The notes under the pieces: generated by a model | What the model saw: only the letters and a program-made list of their open reading frames with translations | The model's database searches: none | What the model was told of the DNA's origin: nothing | DNA from: Petasospora fabianii | Taxonomy: Eukaryota > Ascomycota > Saccharomycetes > Phaffomycetales > Wickerhamomycetaceae | Assembly (NCBI GenBank): GCA_022641835.1 | Contig: CP048716.1 | Span: 868,001 to 932,000, forward strand | Direction: 5' to 3' | Length of the DNA stretch: 64,000 nucleotides | Shown: one piece after another, positions 39,396-49,700 of the stretch | Position numbering within the stretch: the first letter of the stretch is position 1 | Layout of the letters: every line of letters begins with the position of its first letter | Translations under genes and position numbers: made by a program

Positions 39396-40178
39396 TATTG
39401 GGTCTTGTTCAGTATGATTGAGGGGTTTAGCGGGGTGGTTTTGGTAGGATGTTGTATGCAGATGTAGGCAATTTGGATGTGAACTAAATTGGGAGCAGGG
39501 GAGAGGGGAAAAAAAACAGCCTGAAGGGTTCAGGGAAGGACCACTGTGTCTCTTTATACGAAAGGGGAAAGTGTATTATGTCTGTATGAGTTTTAGCATG
39601 CATTGATGCAGCGAAGACAGCATTTGAGGGCCATCACCTGCAACGATACGCACGGGGCTGGCTAGCCCCTGATGCTTGAAATCGTGGGAACCGTGGGAAA
39701 TCTAGGTAGTTTTTAGGATTGCTATGCGGGCAACATAGTAGCATTACAGTTTCAGCGGGAAATTTAGCTGTAGAGGTTGTGGTGGTTGTGCACAGTTGTG
39801 TTTTTAGTTGTGGAGAGGCGAGAGTCTTGGTAGAACGGCGATTTCCCTTTTGGGACATTAGTGCGGGTATAATTAGTGTATTTTACTTGGTACAATTATA
39901 CCCTAGTGATTGAATAAGCATGGTACATAATAAATGGTTAAAGCTCCATTTACACTGCCAAGAATCAAACTAAAGGACTAACCTAAAAGACCATCCTACT
40001 AACAACAAAAGTCAACAAGAGATTAAAATCTGCCGGTCGACGCAAGTGCTGCACATTGCCACACAAAACACCGGCGCACAGACAGAAGAGGAAAACAACA
40101 AAGAAAAAAAAGTAGCCATTACACCTTGCTCTGTCTCTATGTCTCTGTCTCTCTGTCTATCTCTAAGGCCGCCCAGAG
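39396..40178. other. 0.8-kb divergent promoter of the Zn2Cys6 gene and the basic ORF
   Basis: Apart from a CT-rich microsatellite near its right end (40131-40164) and poly-purine runs near 39500 and 40100, no gene or clear element is seen. A 64-codon ORF at 39719 has no supporting feature. Confidence 0.65.
40131..40164. repeat. CTCTGT microsatellite
   Basis: CTGTCTCTATGTCTCTGTCT-type imperfect tandem run ending about 15 bases before an ORF start, probably in its 5' UTR. Confidence 0.85.
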
Positions 40179-41102
40179 ATGTCGGTTTTCGGCCATTCGC
40201 ACAGACATAGGCACACGCAGTCGCAGCAGATAGGGCACCTAAATGACTTTGAGGTCAACCCCCAAGGGGACCAAAGGGACCAAAGGGTTCAAGGGGACCA
40301 AGGGGACCTAGGGGAACTGGGCAGAGGTTTTAGGTCCTCCAGACACAATCGCCACGAGTTTAAACAACGGAGTAGGGAAGACTACACTGACGAGTACGAT
40401 GATGCTCACGGTTTCCACGGTCTTCATGGTCTCCATGGCACCACAATTGTCTCGGCGTTCAAGTCGTTCTGTCGCAGCTTAGACTTGACGTTTGATCTGC
40501 GCTCATTTGAACATGATCAAGGGACCAACAAGGATGCCAGAGTTCCTCCTAGACCAACGGGACGTGGGCAGGCAAAGAAGGTGAAGCGAAGACGCCTCAA
40601 TTTTACCGAGGATAGCAATGATCATGACGCGGGTGATGATGCAGATGATAATGCTGAGCAGCCCCGACAACTCAACATTAAGCTCAGGAACGTTGAATCC
40701 AAGGTGAAGTTCCAGAGAGAACTGATCCAGAGGCCCTTATCCCATGTGACTGATCCTCTCTTCCCGCAATTCACCAAATCCGTTATTCCAGCACGCAATC
40801 AAATCAGCGAGATTAAGAAGAAAGTCATCAGCCACAAATATAAGCTGCGTCCACCTTCTGATGAAGCACTGTCCAAGAAGACTGCCACTTCGCTGCTCAA
40901 GGCTCGCTTTACATCATCTGGCTCCGGATCTGGGGCTATGTCTGGGGCCGCCTTGGCTCAAAATGCCAACAAAATTAGCACTAATGCACCCGGTGCAGCA
41001 CAACATGCTCCTCGGGCCTGTCAAGTTGATCGTATGCAGCCAACTCGTACGATTTCACCCATTTCCATCCAGCCGATCCTTCTCAAACGGCTAGGGATCT
41101 GA
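40179..41102 (+). CDS. Unrecognised basic, low-complexity protein (307 aa)
   Basis: The ORF begins MSVFGHSHRHRHTQSQQIGHL. Residues 28-48 form a short imperfect repeat rich in Gly-Asp-Gln (GDQRDQRVQGDQGDLGELG) from GGGGACCAA-type DNA repeats, and residues 78-88 repeat HGLHG. A strong basic nuclear-localisation-like cluster (QAKKVKRRRLNF, about 131-142) is followed by an acidic patch (DSNDHDAGDDADDNAE). The C-terminal half has SEIKKKVISHKYKLRPPSDEALSKKTATSLLKARF, the most ordered-looking part. No family is recognised. It is probably nuclear, to judge only from the NLS. A chance ORF is unlikely at this length but expression is unproven. Confidence 0.55.
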   Translation: MSVFGHSHRHRHTQSQQIGHLNDFEVNPQGDQRDQRVQGDQGDLGELGRGFRSSRHNRHEFKQRSREDYTDEYDDAHGFHGLHGLHGTTIVSAFKSFCRSLDLTFDLRSFEHDQGTNKDARVPPRPTGRGQAKKVKRRRLNFTEDSNDHDAGDDADDNAEQPRQLNIKLRNVESKVKFQRELIQRPLSHVTDPLFPQFTKSVIPARNQISEIKKKVISHKYKLRPPSDEALSKKTATSLLKARFTSSGSGSGAMSGAALAQNANKISTNAPGAAQHAPRACQVDRMQPTRTISPISIQPILLKRLGI

Positions 41103-41339
41103 GCTTTCAATCTGCAATCCTAAACAATAAGTCTTAGGCATCATCATCTTTGCGTAGAAATCAGTAGATAATCGGCTTAAAGCGCCATCCACCGAGGTTA
41201 ACCCTCGGTTACTTCGACTGGTCCCCAACAAGCACTCGCCACGGACGCAAGAAGCCAACAAACGCACATTTTAGCACGCAGATGAGATTTGGATCTACAG
41301 ATCATAATCCAAAGATACAAATGCATACAGATTTTATTC

Positions 41340-42424
41340 TTACTCCGAAAAGGGCGTCCTCGTACATAAACACCTCTCCTTGAAGTTCTCCCACCACCCA
41401 CCAAGGTCATAACTGTTCACCAGTGATTCTATACTCTCCACTTTGTTTAACTGGTGCTTACCGACGTCCACCACGCGTGAATCCTGTTGGTTGACGCTGA
41501 CAAACACGTTCTCCCCTGGTAAATACTGGTAATATCTCCCACCGTATTCGTAGAGCTCTCCGTCTGCCACTATATCGTGCACAATCTCCCATCTCATCTG
41601 TTCACTCGTCGTCATGCCTGTCTTGATCAGACCCGAGTTCATCCATGTGAACCAGATCACCATGATGGCAAATAGCAAACACACCGTCCCCAATGCTAAT
41701 TCGTCAGTGATATCAGCACCAACATTGTAGTTTTTCCATGCCAATGGTAACATCAACAACGACCCCCACGTCAACACTACACAGTTCATCACCAGGAAGG
41801 AATAGAACCATACAAAGTTGCCCAGCCCAACACAGTTGTTCAACCACACACAATGATGATCATACAACAACACACAACCTCCACAGTACTTACAATGCTT
41901 TGATCGGGCAGGCTTGACTATTCGACACGTTGAGCAATCAGCATCAAAGAAGATGATGTTGTCATGTCCCCATCTCGGATACTCTGGTCTTATTGGATCC
42001 CGTGATCGTACGGGCTCCGTATAGATTGCCATGACAAACGTCAAGAATAACGTGAACAGAGTTATGTTATGTAAAGTTGTGTGTGGATTTGTCAACTTGA
42101 AATGGACTCGGTTGTAAAACACGGCGATAAGTCCCGAGAATAAAGAGGTATAGATCACTGGTACTGTCCATGAGAGAACAAAGGAAAGCAGCTTACTAAG
42201 TCTCCCACCAAACAATCGATGCTCTAGTGACACTAATCTGTGTTCAATTTGGTTGAGTTGGATCTGTAGCCAATCTTGGTGTTTGCTATTCCGGTATCTG
42301 TTAGCATTTACTTGATGAAAGAAAAGGGAAGGAAATAAAGTATAGAAGGCAAAACATACCCTGCCCAGACTAACAGTCCAATCAGCGGTATGGGCATCAC
42401 AATGAACCCAAACAGCAGCCACAT
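41340..42424 (-). CDS. SWF1: DHHC palmitoyltransferase Swf1, one short intron
   Basis: Exon 1 is 42424-42360 (MWLLFGFIVMPIPLIGLLVWAG), with donor GTATGT. Exon 2 starts at 42285 or 42297 and ends at 41340, giving 336 or 340 residues (baker's yeast Swf1: 336). Reading without splicing gives an unlikely N-terminus; splicing restores a membrane helix. The DHHC-CRD is diagnostic: CSTCRIVKPARSKHCKYCGGCVLLYDHHCVWLNNCVG, with further helices before and after it and a GMTTSEQMRWE segment. Swf1 is an ER enzyme that palmitoylates transmembrane-adjacent cysteines of SNAREs such as Tlg1 and Snc1. Divergent from TRM1. Confidence 0.93.
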
Positions 42425-42584
42425 CATTTTTCCTACTGTCAAATCATAATTTAAAGATAAACATATATATGTAATTCCCCGAGCCGCCTTTTTCCGTTTG
42501 ATAAATCGAAAGAAACCCAGACACCACTTCTATTATTTTTTTCTTTTTTTTTATGAAAATAAATTTATCTCGGGACATATTAAC

Positions 42585-42599
42585 CTCATCGCTCATCGC
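42585..42599. promoter_or_regulatory. Two overlapping PAC elements in the TRM1 promoter
   Basis: CTCATCGC at 42585-42592 and again at 42592-42599 (reverse complement of the GCGATGAG PAC core), 40-50 bases before the first TRM1 ATG and just after a long poly-T tract. Confidence 0.7.
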
Positions 42600-42637
42600 T
42601 CTGTAAATTCTCCAATTTCCCCCCTCTCCTTTTTGTT

Positions 42638-44233
42638 TTGATCCGTTTGGGTTGTATGAGCCGTGCTCTCTCTGTATTCAGACGTCTCATTCGCCTCCGC
42701 AAGATGTCTACTCCACCACCATCGGTCTCAGAGGCCACCACTACTACTACCATTGACAACTCCGAATTCAACCCAGTCACAGAGGGATCTGCCACCATTC
42801 TCTTCCCAAAGGCCGAAGATGTCTTTTACAACCCTATCCAACAGTTCAATAGAGACCTCTCCACGCTTTCGATCCGCGCATGGTCCGAGATCTACGGGGA
42901 GCAATTGATCAAGAAGCGTAAGCACGACCAGGACGAACCTGATAACCAAAGACCATACATTTCAATCCTCGAAGCCCTCTCTGCCACTGGTCTTCGTGCC
43001 GTGCGATACGCCAAGGAGATTCCTCGTGTTCAGCGTGTTGTTGCCAATGACTTCCTAGCAGAGGCTGTAAAGTCCATCGAAAGAAATGCCAAATATAACG
43101 GTGTTGAAAACATTGTTGTTCCAAACAAGGGAGATGCCAACGCATACATGCATCAATCCAAAGCCGACGGGAAGCTCTTTAACGTTATTGATCTCGATCC
43201 TTATGGAACTGCCTCCCCTTTCATTGACGCAGCTATCCAATCCGTTAGTAATGATGGTCTTCTCCTCGTGACATGCACAGATCTTGCTGTGCTCGCTGGT
43301 GGTGGATACCCTGAGAAATGTTTTGCCCTATATGGTGGCTCACCACTCATCAATCATGATGCTGCCCACGAAGCTGCTCTCAGACTCGTGTTGGGAATGA
43401 TCTCCAACTCCGCTGCCAAGTATAAGAAGACAATTGAGCCATTGATGTGTCTCTCAATCGATTTCTACGTAAGACTGTTCATCAGAGTCAAGACATCACC
43501 TGCCGAGGTCAAAGAGCTCGGGTCCAAGATGAGTACACAATACATGTGTTCCGGATGTGGTGCCATCCAGGACCAACCTTTAGGTAAAGTCACAGTTAGA
43601 GAGAATGGAACCAAGAAATTTGGTCTTGCACAGGCTCCTCAAAATTTGGGCCCATTGTGTTCATATTGTGGATTTGTCAACCACGTTGCCGGTCCAATGT
43701 ATAACGGCAAGTTGCATAACAAGGACTTCATTTCCAAAGTTCTCGAGTTGAACAAGGATGCCAGTGATGAGATTTACAAAACAAGAAAGAGAATCGAAGG
43801 TATGCTCACTTTGGCACAGAATGAATTGGATGATGCTCAGTTCTATTTCAAACCGGAACGTGTCTCATCTATAATCAAGTGTCAAGTTCCACCTCTCAAA
43901 GTTCTCATTGCTGGTCTTGGTAACTTGGGATACGATGCCTCCTTAACACATGCTATCCCATCTGCTATCAAGACTAATGCTCCTTGGGGCGAGATTTGGG
44001 GATTGTTGAAAGAGTACGTGAAGCAGAGATGTCCTGAGCACAAAATGGACAAGTTGAGTGAAACCACTGCTGGTTATCGTATCTTGACTAATGAAAATGT
44101 GAAATGTGAGAAGGAAGTATCATTTGAGTTGAATGAGATGAGTGCCAAAGTGGAAAAATTGAGAAAGTTGAAGATTACGAGATATCAGGAGAACCCACAA
44201 AAGAACTGGGGGCCAAAGGCTAAGCCACAGTAA
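42638..44233 (+). CDS. TRM1: tRNA (guanine26-N2)-dimethyltransferase
   Basis: Encodes 531 residues from the first ATG. Three in-frame Mets (1, 7, 23) precede the core; residues 7-22 (MSRALSVFRRLIRLRK) look like a mitochondrial presequence, and starting at Met23 gives the nuclear form. Core motifs are EILEALSATGLRAVRYAKEI-like ILEALSATGLRAVRYA (SAM site), NVIDLDPYGTASPFIDAAIQS (catalytic DPYG), TCTDLAVLAG, a zinc-binding CSGCG...CSYCG pair, LHNKDFI, YKTRKRIEGMLTLAQNEL and LTHAIPSAIKTNAPW. It makes m2,2G26 in nuclear and mitochondrial tRNAs. Tandem PAC sites lie just upstream. Confidence 0.96.
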   Translation: MIRLGCMSRALSVFRRLIRLRKMSTPPPSVSEATTTTTIDNSEFNPVTEGSATILFPKAEDVFYNPIQQFNRDLSTLSIRAWSEIYGEQLIKKRKHDQDEPDNQRPYISILEALSATGLRAVRYAKEIPRVQRVVANDFLAEAVKSIERNAKYNGVENIVVPNKGDANAYMHQSKADGKLFNVIDLDPYGTASPFIDAAIQSVSNDGLLLVTCTDLAVLAGGGYPEKCFALYGGSPLINHDAAHEAALRLVLGMISNSAAKYKKTIEPLMCLSIDFYVRLFIRVKTSPAEVKELGSKMSTQYMCSGCGAIQDQPLGKVTVRENGTKKFGLAQAPQNLGPLCSYCGFVNHVAGPMYNGKLHNKDFISKVLELNKDASDEIYKTRKRIEGMLTLAQNELDDAQFYFKPERVSSIIKCQVPPLKVLIAGLGNLGYDASLTHAIPSAIKTNAPWGEIWGLLKEYVKQRCPEHKMDKLSETTAGYRILTNENVKCEKEVSFELNEMSAKVEKLRKLKITRYQENPQKNWGPKAKPQ

Positions 44234-44357
44234 CATAATAAAGAAAGCAAATGCATTAATGATATCGGAAAGGAGATCTATAACCGCGTAGTAGCTACTG
44301 ATGGAATCCAAAAAGGGTTGAGGTTGGTCGTAACATTATCATGAGAAATTACCATTT

Positions 44358-45095
44358 TCACTTATTAGCAAGCTTTGACAAACGAAGTTCACCATGTCTT
44401 CTAACTTCCTTGTCCATCATGTCTCTAACTCTATGGCCACCAGCAACGGCAATGGCGAGAACCGACTCAAGCTTATCCAATGGAATTTTGTTCTCCAGAA
44501 TAAGCAGGGCCAATTTTTCACTTTTCCCCACAACACCAATGGTCAAGAAGCTGACATCGTTTTCCTCTAGCGAGTTCAAGTCCAGTAGTGGTGTATTATC
44601 GTAAAATCCAGCAGAGACAGAAGAAATGTAGTCATACATGGCGATACCTGCATCGATCAGGGCCAGAGTGATGGCATTTGTAACACAGGAAATGAGACCA
44701 CCATCAAGGGCCAGAACGTGCACACTGATCGAAATCTCTGTACGTGGATACTTCTCTGTGATGATACTTTGTTCAAAAGTTCTCTTTAAACTCGTCACGA
44801 TCTCCATGATACGTCTTTCGTTCCTCATCTTCTTCTTTCTATCGATGGAGCTGAACGGTGTCACGTTCAACGAAATATTGAGGGTGGCTTGTGTAGAAGA
44901 CATGTTGGCCCTTGAGGAGGGCTCCATGGGACCCTGGACAATGCACACTGTCTTGGAGTTTCCCTGTTCAACGTAGGATGAGCCATCGGATGAGTTTGGA
45001 TGGGTGTTGATGCGGCACTCAAAGCGGCGGAGTTCGTTCCATCTGCGGCCGTCGATTCGGAGGCCCTCGGGCGAATAGATTTCCTGCTTAGACAT
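44358..45095 (-). CDS. SKI6: RNA exosome core subunit Rrp41/Ski6 (RNase PH fold)
   Basis: Encodes 245 residues, the expected length (246 in baker's yeast). Family marks are EIYSPEGLRIDGRRWNELRRFECRINTH at the start, GSSYVEQGNSKTVCIVQGPMEP, RRIMEIVTSLKRTFEQSIITEKYPRTEISISVHVLALDGGLISCVTNAITLALIDAGI and MYDYISSVSAG. It is part of the six-member RNase PH-like ring of the 3'-5' exosome (nuclear and cytoplasmic), catalytically inactive in yeast. Rrp41 pairs directly with Rrp45, which is also encoded in this window (61885-62796). Converges with TRM1. Confidence 0.95.
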   Translation of the reverse strand: MSKQEIYSPEGLRIDGRRWNELRRFECRINTHPNSSDGSSYVEQGNSKTVCIVQGPMEPSSRANMSSTQATLNISLNVTPFSSIDRKKKMRNERRIMEIVTSLKRTFEQSIITEKYPRTEISISVHVLALDGGLISCVTNAITLALIDAGIAMYDYISSVSAGFYDNTPLLDLNSLEENDVSFLTIGVVGKSEKLALLILENKIPLDKLESVLAIAVAGGHRVRDMMDKEVRRHGELRLSKLANK

Positions 45096-45326
45096 TGTGG
45101 TGGGTTTGTGTCTAGGTGTGAGTCTCTGGAAGAGTTACGCTGCTATTTCCAAGTTGTAAATTCCTTGAGTTGTGTCTTTTGATACGCCGGCAAATTTTTA
45201 GAACAAGATTTTAACGGTTATGAGCCCTGGGCTTGCGCGAGGATATTAAAGCTTATTGTTTAAACACTAATTTACTTATTCCCTCTACGGATTGTGCTTC
45301 AATGGGGATAAAATCCATGTATTTAG

Positions 45327-46616
45327 TCATTTATCCTCACATCCAGGGCAATTATGCAACGTCTCGTGGATGAACACATCGCAGTCGATGCAGAAATGGT
45401 TACCACAATCTCCACAGCTGTATCTAGAGCTTGTGGTCTTCGTGATTACACCAGAAGGGAACTGCGAATGACATCCGAAACACATCTCGGATGTATACTC
45501 ATCTGAAACTGGCACCTCTTCAAAATTCTTCAATGGAATCAAGTGGTGGTAGGAGCGCGCCAAATGTGTGGAGAGAATGAGCATCATGTTGCAACATGGG
45601 CAGATTGTGGGTAGAGAGCAACATTTAGACTTGCAATTGGGGCAAATGTATCCACCATATGTGAGTTTCGAGTGACATGAGCAGAAAGAAGGTATGTCTT
45701 CTGATTTTCTCGAGGGGAAACCCATCTTGACTAAAGTGAATGATTTGCTGATCTTATTGACGGGCAGCGGAACAACGGCATCCATGAGCAAGTCTTTGAA
45801 ATGATGCTCATGAAGAATCACCTTGTACGATGTCTCATCATTGAAGTTCGTCTTCTTACAGATCTCCTTGCAAATCGACACCTGTGCCGAGAGTCCAATG
45901 ATCTTAACCCTAACGTTCTCCTCCACGAGTGAGTTGATGGTCTTGTGGATGTTTCCCGGGTCGATGGAAAACAGCGACCCAAACACAATGAGCACCTCTC
46001 GCGTACAGTGAGAGGCCACATGTAGCAGCAAGCCTCTACTCATTTCGAGGGCGTTTTGCAGCGAGGGGTCACCCTTAGGCTCGAGTTTGCGGATCGTCTT
46101 GAGCGCATCGAGATGATCCTGGGGATTCCCGCTCACTTGCGACACCAGCTGTGCGATACCATTGCGCATCACCACAATTCCAAGCTGTGAGATGGGATTC
46201 TGGTCAAAGAACTCAGTGACAAAGGCCATTGCATTTGTCACGGTGAGTGCGTGTCTGTTGGGCCGGAGGTCCTTCTCGAGCATCGAGGCACTAAGGTCGA
46301 GCACCAGGATCAGATGACGAATGATGCCTCGCTGGAAGGGAGTCACGTTCTTAAGCACACGCTTCTTCCTCGCCTCGAGCATGCCATCGACAATTCCCGC
46401 TAGCGATCCACCCTCATCCTCCTTAACGATGTCCCAAGAACGTTGATACTCATCCTCCCAAGCATATCCTCCATTCTGCCCCGCCAACTCTCCCCTTTTG
46501 ACGCTCTTGCGCGTGTTTCTGCGCTTCACCTGTACATTGTCGTCCTCACTCTCGTACGAGTCCGAATCGTCCATCTTAGTCGTTGTCTTCTGTGTGCGTG
46601 GCCCGTGTGTTGACAA
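45327..46616 (-). CDS. SSL1: TFIIH core subunit Ssl1 (p44)
   Basis: Encodes 429 residues from the first Met; the second in-frame Met15 (MDDSDSYESEDD) is an equally good start. A VWA domain (RHLILVLDLSASMLEKDLRPNR at its MIDAS-like start, IGLSAQVSICKEICKKT) is followed by a C4 zinc finger (CSCHSKLTYGGYICPNCKSKCCSLPTICPCC) and a RING-like C-terminus (CFGCHSQF...CGDCGNHFCIDCDVFIHETLHNCPGC). Ssl1 activates the Rad3 helicase in transcription initiation and nucleotide excision repair. Its promoter (129 bp) is shared head-to-head with RAD2, a repair nuclease that works with TFIIH. Confidence 0.95.
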   Translation of the reverse strand: MSTHGPRTQKTTTKMDDSDSYESEDDNVQVKRRNTRKSVKRGELAGQNGGYAWEDEYQRSWDIVKEDEGGSLAGIVDGMLEARKKRVLKNVTPFQRGIIRHLILVLDLSASMLEKDLRPNRHALTVTNAMAFVTEFFDQNPISQLGIVVMRNGIAQLVSQVSGNPQDHLDALKTIRKLEPKGDPSLQNALEMSRGLLLHVASHCTREVLIVFGSLFSIDPGNIHKTINSLVEENVRVKIIGLSAQVSICKEICKKTNFNDETSYKVILHEHHFKDLLMDAVVPLPVNKISKSFTLVKMGFPSRKSEDIPSFCSCHSKLTYGGYICPNCKSKCCSLPTICPCCNMMLILSTHLARSYHHLIPLKNFEEVPVSDEYTSEMCFGCHSQFPSGVITKTTSSRYSCGDCGNHFCIDCDVFIHETLHNCPGCEDK

Positions 46617-46745
46617 GTAGTGGTTCCGTTGAGATAGCGAGTCTTTTGTGCCACCGGATTTTTTGTGCGCGCAAGCACTTCACTTCATCTCTTTCTAATC
46701 TCTTTGCCACTTGATACTTTGGAAACCTCCTAAGGCAACAGAAAC

Positions 46746-49700
46746 ATGGGTGTCCACCAGCTCTGGAACATCCTCGAGCCCTCTGCCAGGCCCGTACGGC
46801 TAGAGTCACTGAGCAGGCGCAAACTCGCCGTGGACGCCTCCATCTGGATCTACCAGTTCCTCAAAGCAGTACGTTCCCAGCAGGGCCAAAAGCTTCACGC
46901 ATCACACATTGTCGGCTTCTTCCGCAGAATCTGCAAACTCTTGTACTTTGGAATCCTTCCAGTGTTTGTCTTTGATGGAGGAGCCCCGCAGCTTAAAAAA
47001 GAAATCATCCGCAACAGAAAGGAAAGGAGACAAGGTAAGAGAGACAATGCCGAGAAGACGGCGCAGAAGTTACTTGCTCTTCAAATGCAAAAGCAAATGG
47101 AAACAGCTAACGCCAATGCCAGTCCCAAAAAAAAGTTAGAAAACGTTGAAGTTGATGAGGACAATACAGAGTATCACTACATGGAAGAGCTCACAAACCC
47201 GAATGCCCTCGCCAGGAAACAGTCCCCAGAGAAGAAGAAGTTCAGAGGCTCTGATGAGTACGAACTCCCTAAGATTGAAGGCTTCACACACGATAAGCAC
47301 GATACTCGTCTTATGAATCCGGATGAGTATAAAGACTTTACTGAGCAACTTCACGATGAGCTAGACGGTATCGATCTCAACACCATCGACCCGGCATCGG
47401 CAGAGTTCGACGCCCTCCCACTCACGACACAGTACATGGTTCTCTCACAACTGCGACTCAGATCCCGACTGAGAATGGGATACACCAAGGATCAGCTTGA
47501 GAACATCTTCCCAGAGTCTTTGAACTTTTCCAAATTCCAAATCCAAATGGTGCAGAGACGTAACTACTTCACACAGAGGCTCATGAATGTAAGTGGTATG
47601 TCCGGTGCAGATGACATCCTTGGACAGGAGACCCGTCGTATCGCAAGTGAAAAAGATAGAGCTTATAAAATCCAGAAAACGGAGGGTGGCTGGGCCCTGA
47701 GTCTTGAAGATGACAAGGGATTGAATGCTCAGAACCCGATTGACCTTGATAAGGAGCTGAAAAGGGAGAGAGGTGATCCAGTGGCCTCAGACGATGATGA
47801 GATTGAATGGGAAGACATTGACCTTGGACCAAGGGAGAAGAAGAAGACTAACCAGAGTATCAGTGCTATGCCGCTTCCGCCGGCTTCTTCCTTACCCGAG
47901 GGCGAAGGCACTATAAAGTCCTTCTCTTTCAGTCCATCAAAGTCTAGGGGTAAGAAGTTTGTTGATATGAGTGATGACCATGCTGAGGATGATAACTATC
48001 ACTCTTTGCGTAAGATTGAGGAAATGGAACTCAGAGAAGCAATTGAAAAATCCAAACGGGATCTTCACAAACAGCAAGAACTCGAGATGCAAATTATCGA
48101 GCAGAAATCGCCCAAGGGGGACATCAAGAAGACGAAACCGCTAGAACCGGAAAGTGATAAGGAGGACGTTGAGTTTGAGGACATACCGTTCGACTTTGGT
48201 GAGACTGCCACTTCGACCGAGATATCCTCATCCAAACCACAAGTGGTCAAACCGTCTGTACCTAAACCACCTGTATTCTCATTGGGTTCAAAGACTTTTT
48301 CCCCATCCATACCACAACCCATGACAAATCCCCCTCCCCCACCACCAAAGGCAGCAAATGAAGAAAGAACAAGGCCGGAGATGGATCACCTCCTCAACTT
48401 GACTTCATCCGATTCAGCAAAACGCAAGATGCCATCAAAAGAGCCAACTCCAACAAAGGACGCCCCACAGGATAATCCAACACCGGTTGTTCCATCTTGG
48501 TTCCAAAACTCATTCGTAAACCCATACGAAGCCAAGAAAAAGGAACAACAAACTAGAAAGCAAGATGAATCTATTGGTCTTGTGTCTTGGAGCGAGGCTC
48601 AGGAGATGCTCGAGAAAGAGGAGGGAGATAAGCAGTCTGAGAGCGATAATGAGGTCGTTGTAAATGAGGTCATCAACCTTGACTCAGATCATGAAGAGTC
48701 ACAAACTCCTGAAGAATCGAGGACACCAAAGACTGATAATTCAATTGAGGCTACTAAGGAGTCCACATCAGTCCTAGAACAACCAACCCCAGCACCTCCA
48801 CTTGACTACGAATTCTACGAATCTGAAGAAGAACAGCTCAATGACATTCTTGAGCGTGAGGAAGAAGAGCATGCTGAGTTTCAAAAGGGCCTCAATCCAC
48901 ATATTCTTACTCCATCATTCCTGGAGACAGAAGCCACACTGAAGAAGCAGCAACAAAAAGAACTTCGAGATGCAGATGAAGTCACCGTGGCCATGGTTCG
49001 TGAAGTTCAAGAATTACTGGCCAGGTTCGGTATCCCATACATCACTGCGCCAATGGAAGCAGAAGCCCAATGTGCTGAACTTCTAAGATTGAAGCTCGTT
49101 GACGGTATAATCACCGATGATTCCGATGTGTTCTTGTTTGGTGGTGACAGGGTTTACCGAAACATGTTCCATGAAAAGCACTACGTCGAATTTTACAGTG
49201 GTAAGGAGCTTGAAAAGCAAGGTCTCAGTCGAAAGAAGTTAATTGAGCTGGCTCATTTACTTGGAAGTGATTACACTGAGGGATTGAAAAGTATCGGTCC
49301 TGTCAATGCTATGGAGATCTTGGCCAACTTTGGTGATTTGGAAAAATATAGAGATTGGTTCATGGATGCTCAGTTTGACACCGAGAAGCAGAAGAAGGAG
49401 AATCAATGGGAAAAGACCTTAAGAAAGAAAATGCTCAAGAACGACGTAATCTTGGACAAGACCTTCCCAGACAAGAGGATCGACCAGGCCTATCTTGCTG
49501 CAGAGGTTGATCACGATCCAACTGAGTTTGTATGGGGTGATCCTGATCTGGATCGCCTCAGAGACTTTTTGATGGAGACTGTTGGTTGGTCCCAGGAAAG
49601 AGTCGATCAGGTTCTGGTGCCTCTTATTAGGGACATTAACAAGAAGAAAAGAGAAGGAACACAGTCAACTTTGGGGGAGTTTTACGATATCGATCCTATC

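Noticed and set aside
42298-42422. SWF1 starting at the Met at 42422 in a single open frame
   Set aside because: The predicted N-terminus (MAAVWVHCDAHTADWTV...) lacks the expected membrane helix. Reading from 42424 in another frame with a GTATGT intron gives a normal Swf1 start.
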